Source: Galerina marginata (Eukaryota; Basidiomycota; Agaricomycetes; Agaricales; Galerinaceae). From it: a stretch of 64,000 nucleotides of DNA. Below the pieces are notes generated by a model. It saw nothing but the letters and a program-made list of their open reading frames with translations, ran no database searches and was not told the origin of the DNA. Numbering within the stretch: the stretch's first letter is position 1; every line of letters starts with the position of its first letter. Position numbers and translations under genes: made by a program. Below, one piece after another: positions 60,015-64,000 of this stretch. Location of the stretch: the NCBI GenBank assembly GCA_023014335.1, contig JAECYW010000009.1:124001-188000 (forward strand). Direction: 5' to 3'.

Positions 60015-60486
60015 GTAAGTACTTGTAAGTACTTGTAAGTAATTGAGTCGATGTCGACGCAAGGCGGAGGTTCACCGTTCTGATCAGTGGTGTTCTCTTG
60101 ACAGTGAACACGTGACAGTCGTGACTCAAATCACGACGCGACGCGCTTGTCCGATATTTAAAGGCACCCGTCCAACAGTTATAGACTGTGGTGTGATAAG
60201 AAACGAGGAAGGGATGAGGAGCACGGAGCAGGACAGGCTGAGCTGAAGCTGAAGCGTTGACTGTTGACCTTGACTCGCCGAAGAAGACGGGTGAATTAAT
60301 ACATCTATAATATCACCTTGTTGCAGCCTCGTGTTCATGAAAGACGCCTATATAACGTCTTCCATCGCCACTCCTCGTAAGTCTACTTCGCTACCTGCGT
60401 GCTAGTCTGCGTTTAACAGTGCGTACTTGTCTACTCCTTTCATTCATCTTGGTCCTTACCTCCTGTAAAAGTCGAACCTCTGCATT
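60015..60486. promoter_or_regulatory. Upstream region of glycine-rich gene 3
   Basis: Starts with three near copies of GTAAGTACTT (60015-60040), then the minus-oriented CACGTG element (60108-60146) and TATATAA at 60349-60355. Compared with block 1, about 200 bp of the upstream region is missing here; that part reappears downstream at 60960-61170. Confidence 0.5.
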
Positions 60487-60819
60487 ATGTACGGAACTCC
60501 AGGGAAACCGGGAGAAGCAGCAAAACATTGTCCCAACGGGAGGGGAGGAGGTGGAGGTGGGGGCGGGGGCGGGGGCGGTGGCGGCTACAATGGCTACAGA
60601 GGCAATGATGGCGCTGACGGAGCAGATGGAGCTGCCTGTTGGAAACATCCTCATTCTGGGAATCCAGGAAATCGGGGAGGGAGGGGAGGTGGCGGAGGTG
60701 GTGGTGGTGGCGGAGGAGGTGGAGGGCAGTGTATAATGATCGAAGACTCGGATTCCATGACCCACATCACTGTCGATGGTCCATTACGAGACCAGTTTAT
60801 ATGGCTTTTTTTATCTTGA
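60487..60819 (+). CDS. Poly-glycine/collagen-like small protein, copy 3
   Basis: 110 aa, almost identical to copy 1 (differences include THITVDG for THISVDG). Start context, glycine runs and the FIWLFLS end are kept. Confidence 0.65.
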   Translation: MYGTPGKPGEAAKHCPNGRGGGGGGGGGGGGGGYNGYRGNDGADGADGAACWKHPHSGNPGNRGGRGGGGGGGGGGGGGGQCIMIEDSDSMTHITVDGPLRDQFIWLFLS

Positions 60820-63440
60820 GGTCCTGTAGGTGTTGGAGCAGCTAAATGATATGCTATACGAGCCGGCAAAGGCCGTTATCTGATTTTAACGATTGGCCAG
60901 TATGTAGTTCAATTAAATTCGGTGTCGTCGAGTTGAAGGAGGTTCTCAGGACGCGGTTCATGTTGTTCTCTTGACATTGAACGCGTGACTCATATCGCAA
61001 CGCGCCGTGCCCCTTTCGCCCTCACTCTTAATTAAGTATGTCTCCTTCCCGCCTTCCAACTACGTATTTTTCCCCAACATTTGAAGGCACGAGTTTATAG
61101 ATAGCACTATCTCACACGTCCTACAGGGACTGCCAGTGTACGTTGCCCAGGCCGAATCCGGCTCAGACCTTATCATCGGACAACCAAGCTTGGGAATGGC
61201 AACGTTAAAAATTGACAAAAAACTTCCAAACATATAGTAAGTGTGGAGAATAATTCGTAAATCTCACACCGGGGGGTCTTTACCTAAACTTCAGAACAAT
61301 AAGAAATGGATCCTAATCGTCAATAGCTTTCGATTGAGCCCAAAATCTCCATCGTCCGAGCCATATTACCCGAATAATATGAATGATATGAAAACTCAGT
61401 TGGTCGTTGCACTGATAAGTAGTGTAGAAGTACGTACTGATCATGACTCGTCACAACGCCACTTTTGTCCCTTTAATTTCCTGGACTGTAATTTCTTTAT
61501 GATCTTTATACCTTTAAAAATAAATTTCAATGGATTTCGGAAGATTACAGAGGCCTTCGAGAGTCTAATTATTGTTTTAACCTCGAGCAGGCTGAGCACG
61601 CACAGCCCCAGGCAGTGTGATCCGCGAGCACTGCGCTGCGCAGCCCACACCAACGACTGGACCTTGAAATCCCAACAAATTTCTCCTCTTCTTCTGCATC
61701 CTAGTTGATTTACCGTCGTCCATATCCTCCTCGCCGTCGACCGCGCCTGTGCCTGCACACGCATTACGACATTCGCATCCCATTGTCTTCTGCTTTCCCT
61801 GCGAACTGCGGACGAAAACGTATTGTTCGCGTTCTCTCGATAGTCCTTTGAGCGGTTAGAGTATCGGATGCGTTCTTGGTGCTTTAAAACTCCAGGTTAG
61901 CCCGTTCTCGTAAGAAAAAGGGCTGTCGAACAGGAAACTACAAAGAGAATGAGAATGAGATAAGTGAGATAAGGGATATGAGAAAAAGCACGCACACATG
62001 GGCTCCTTCAGCGCGAAAGTACGGTGTCGTTCAAACCTACTACCCCTCCCACGTTCCAGCTCCAGCTAGGGAGGCACTTCGGTTTAATGGCGACTCTGGA
62101 AGGCGGCATAAACGACAGGATAACGTTTCCCAGGCAAAGAATGACGATAAAACGAAGATAGTATGGTGAGGTGAATCCACAAACGGAAAAGCCGACGCAG
62201 GTGACTCGTCTGCACTCCTCAGGCTAGAAAATGCCCCGCCAGGTCCACACTGAGTTCTCGTCGATATCTTCGTCTTCGTTTCGCACTCCTTGTCAGCCGC
62301 GATGGCAGCATCTGCCACGTCACAGCCATCCCTCGACGAAATCGGCGAGAAGGAGCAGACCTCCCCTACGCACGCCGACGACGACAGAATCCTAAGTATA
62401 TGCTGTCGATGGGCGATCGGAAGCAGGCTGACAGGGCTGATTACGAGGATGGAAGTCTGGGTGGCACGGCTCTGGCGACAGCGGCAACGAGGCCAAGAAG
62501 GAAATCCAGCAAAGAAAGCATGAACGCGGATAACGGGTACGCACTGAGGAAGAGGACGAAGAATGAGAAGGGGAAGGGGATAAATGTGACTAACACGAGT
62601 TTGCTGAGCTGATGCCAAAGTCGATGTGGAAGAGGTTTAGAGGAATTTGCAGTCTGGGGGAGAGAGTTTGATTGCAGCGTTCTGGATCCAGTCGAGGTTG
62701 GACCAGTGTTGAGTTGAGCTCATTGTGTCCTCCGATTTCCACCGCTGTCACTCGGACTCCAACGACCACCAGAGCGAAGACCGTACACATCGAGCTCCAC
62801 GATCAGATCACCGTAGTATAAGTTCTTGCCTTCTCAGCGTACGTATTGCCCGCGATGGTGAGGTTGACTTCATGCCAAGTACGCTCCAGTTAGCTGACGA
62901 GGCCCTTTTGAACGGCTCTGGCGTATAGAGTATAACGAGGTGTCGTTCGCCGATCTCCATTCACCGAGAGATATAAATCGCGGAGCTCGCAGAGGTGGTG
63001 CCGGCAACGATGGGAAAGGATATCGACTACGGATACGGTTCGTATGCGGATGGAGGAAGAGAACCGGGAGCAGAGCTGTAAATGAACGAAAGGGTAGTAG
63101 GAACGAGTGATGTCACTGACGCAGAAGCCGCAAGTCGAGTTCAGGACGTTGCTGTCTATGTTGATGGTGTTCTTGATATTGAGAAAGTTCTGACGAATGT
63201 GAAACGAAGTGAGAAGGTAGGAGTTTGCGGTAACTGCTATAGTTCAAGAAGAAATCGAGTCGGCGCTGAGGAGGTTGGACTTGGGCGTGAGCCCGAACAG
63301 TTCCAAGCTCGTGCCTGGGTCGCCCAGCTCCCAGTTTCGAGATTTCAGGGATAATGACAGTCTGCCTGAGCTGGCGTTGGCTATGTTGCACCTAGGAAAC
63401 TGACTAGTGAGGCACGAATACGCGAGCGCTGAGGCGGGTC
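60820..63440. other. Unassigned block segment, block 3
   Basis: 60960-61170 repeats the region normally upstream of the glycine-rich gene (see 12490-12690), implying a local rearrangement. 61200-61700 is unique to block 3. From about 61710 it follows block 2 (37030 on). Confidence 0.4.
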
Positions 63441-63590
63441 GCCGTAGTAGCCTATCATGCCCACTCTAGCAGCTCGGGTCTGGCAATGCTCGGATAGCAC
63501 GTCGGGAACAGTGGCAACGAACTCAATATCACGCGGGACCACCGAGTACAGCTGACTAATTGGATCAACACCCCCGGGCCGCTTGCTTGA
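63441..63590 (-). CDS. Partial exon of an unassigned minus-strand gene, block 3
   Basis: Reads ...DPISQLYSVVPRDIEFVATV then PDVLSEHCQTRAARVGMIGYYGD. The donor side seen in blocks 1 and 2 is replaced at 63439 by a deletion junction (GAGGCGGGTCGCC), so this copy is truncated at its 3' end. Confidence 0.35.
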
Positions 63591-64000
63591 CGCCTCCGGA
63601 GGTTGTGTCTCAACATCGACGGCTCTGTCCAGACTCCAGAGACTGTTCTATCAGGCGCGGCATCCTTAGTGGCCTTCTATTTAGAAGATAATCTCAACAA
63701 AATCGCAATCACCTTAAGCCAGCTCCTTGTTTACCTCGACGCCGGCCGGCCTGTAGATGTCAACCCACCTCGCCTCCCTTAGCCGATAACTACAGGTTAC
63801 GATACGATTGACTTCACACTCGATGACGGATTCCCCTTCCTGACATGCGAGCCGCCCGCCCTATGTGCGGGCGTGGGACTAGGAGAGAGGGGAGGGTGGA
63901 GAGGGAGAGAGTGATAGCAGGCCGTGTGTGGAGCTGGGATGTGCTACGGACGCGATGAACAGGGAAGAAGGTGTATAGTGCGTAACCTAACACCAATGAA
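63591..64000. other. End of window inside block 3
   Basis: Matches 38850-39250 and 15770-16170. By colinearity, a third HET gene with its array should start roughly 1.3 kb beyond the end. Confidence 0.5.

Overview
The window looks like basidiomycete (Agaricomycetes) nuclear DNA. It has short 50-90 nt introns with GTRNGT donors and CTNAC-like branch sites, TATA-driven small genes, single-exon F-box proteins and HET-domain proteins. The family assignments and the intron style support this; no single marker fixes the genus. The region is an accessory, duplication-rich locus and not conserved housekeeping DNA.

Layout. One block is present three times in the same orientation: about 7.0-21 kb, 30.8-44.4 kb and 55.3-64 kb (the third runs off the end). 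In order each block carries a cell-surface-type gene or its remnant, a minus-strand 139-aa beta-trefoil-like gene, an unassigned stretch, a small poly-glycine gene, another unassigned stretch, and (blocks 1 and 2) a HET-domain gene. The block-3 HET gene would lie just beyond the window. Between the blocks lie GC-rich repeated segments (about 21-25.2, 29.8-30.8, 48-51.2 and 54.9-55.3 kb) and F-box genes (2.7-4.3 kb intact, 52.7-54.3 kb with an altered start, 51.9-52.2 kb a fragment). Three DNA-transposon-like insertions show up because the sister block has the empty site: 34411-35178 (8-bp target duplication), 54343-54744 (TA target) and 58739-60014 (near-perfect 22-bp inverted repeats, carrying a candidate gene).

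The outstanding feature is the 5' half of the two HET genes (17415-19344 and 40578-42799). It parses as a chain of short introns separated by exons of exactly three nucleotides: 23 single-codon exons in copy 1 and 28 in copy 2. All are in phase 0, and all are in frame with an upstream start exon and the downstream HET exon. The first introns are unrelated in sequence to each other. The later ones are tandem, nearly identical 66-nt introns (69-bp period) in which the single codon between CAG and GTACGT is by far the most variable part. Copy 1 spells a charged peptide there, copy 2 an aromatic/Asn-rich one. This would be a splicing-decoded, one-residue-per-intron hypervariable tract attached to an allorecognition-type domain. 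Splicing itself cannot be verified from DNA alone.

Both HET copies carry possible lesions: a TAG in exon 2 and a damaged last array intron in copy 1, and an 8-bp frameshifting insertion in the HET exon of copy 2. Large parts of the window (about 9.7-12.9, 13.4-17.4, 21-30 and 44.5-51 kb and their copies) contain no gene I can name.
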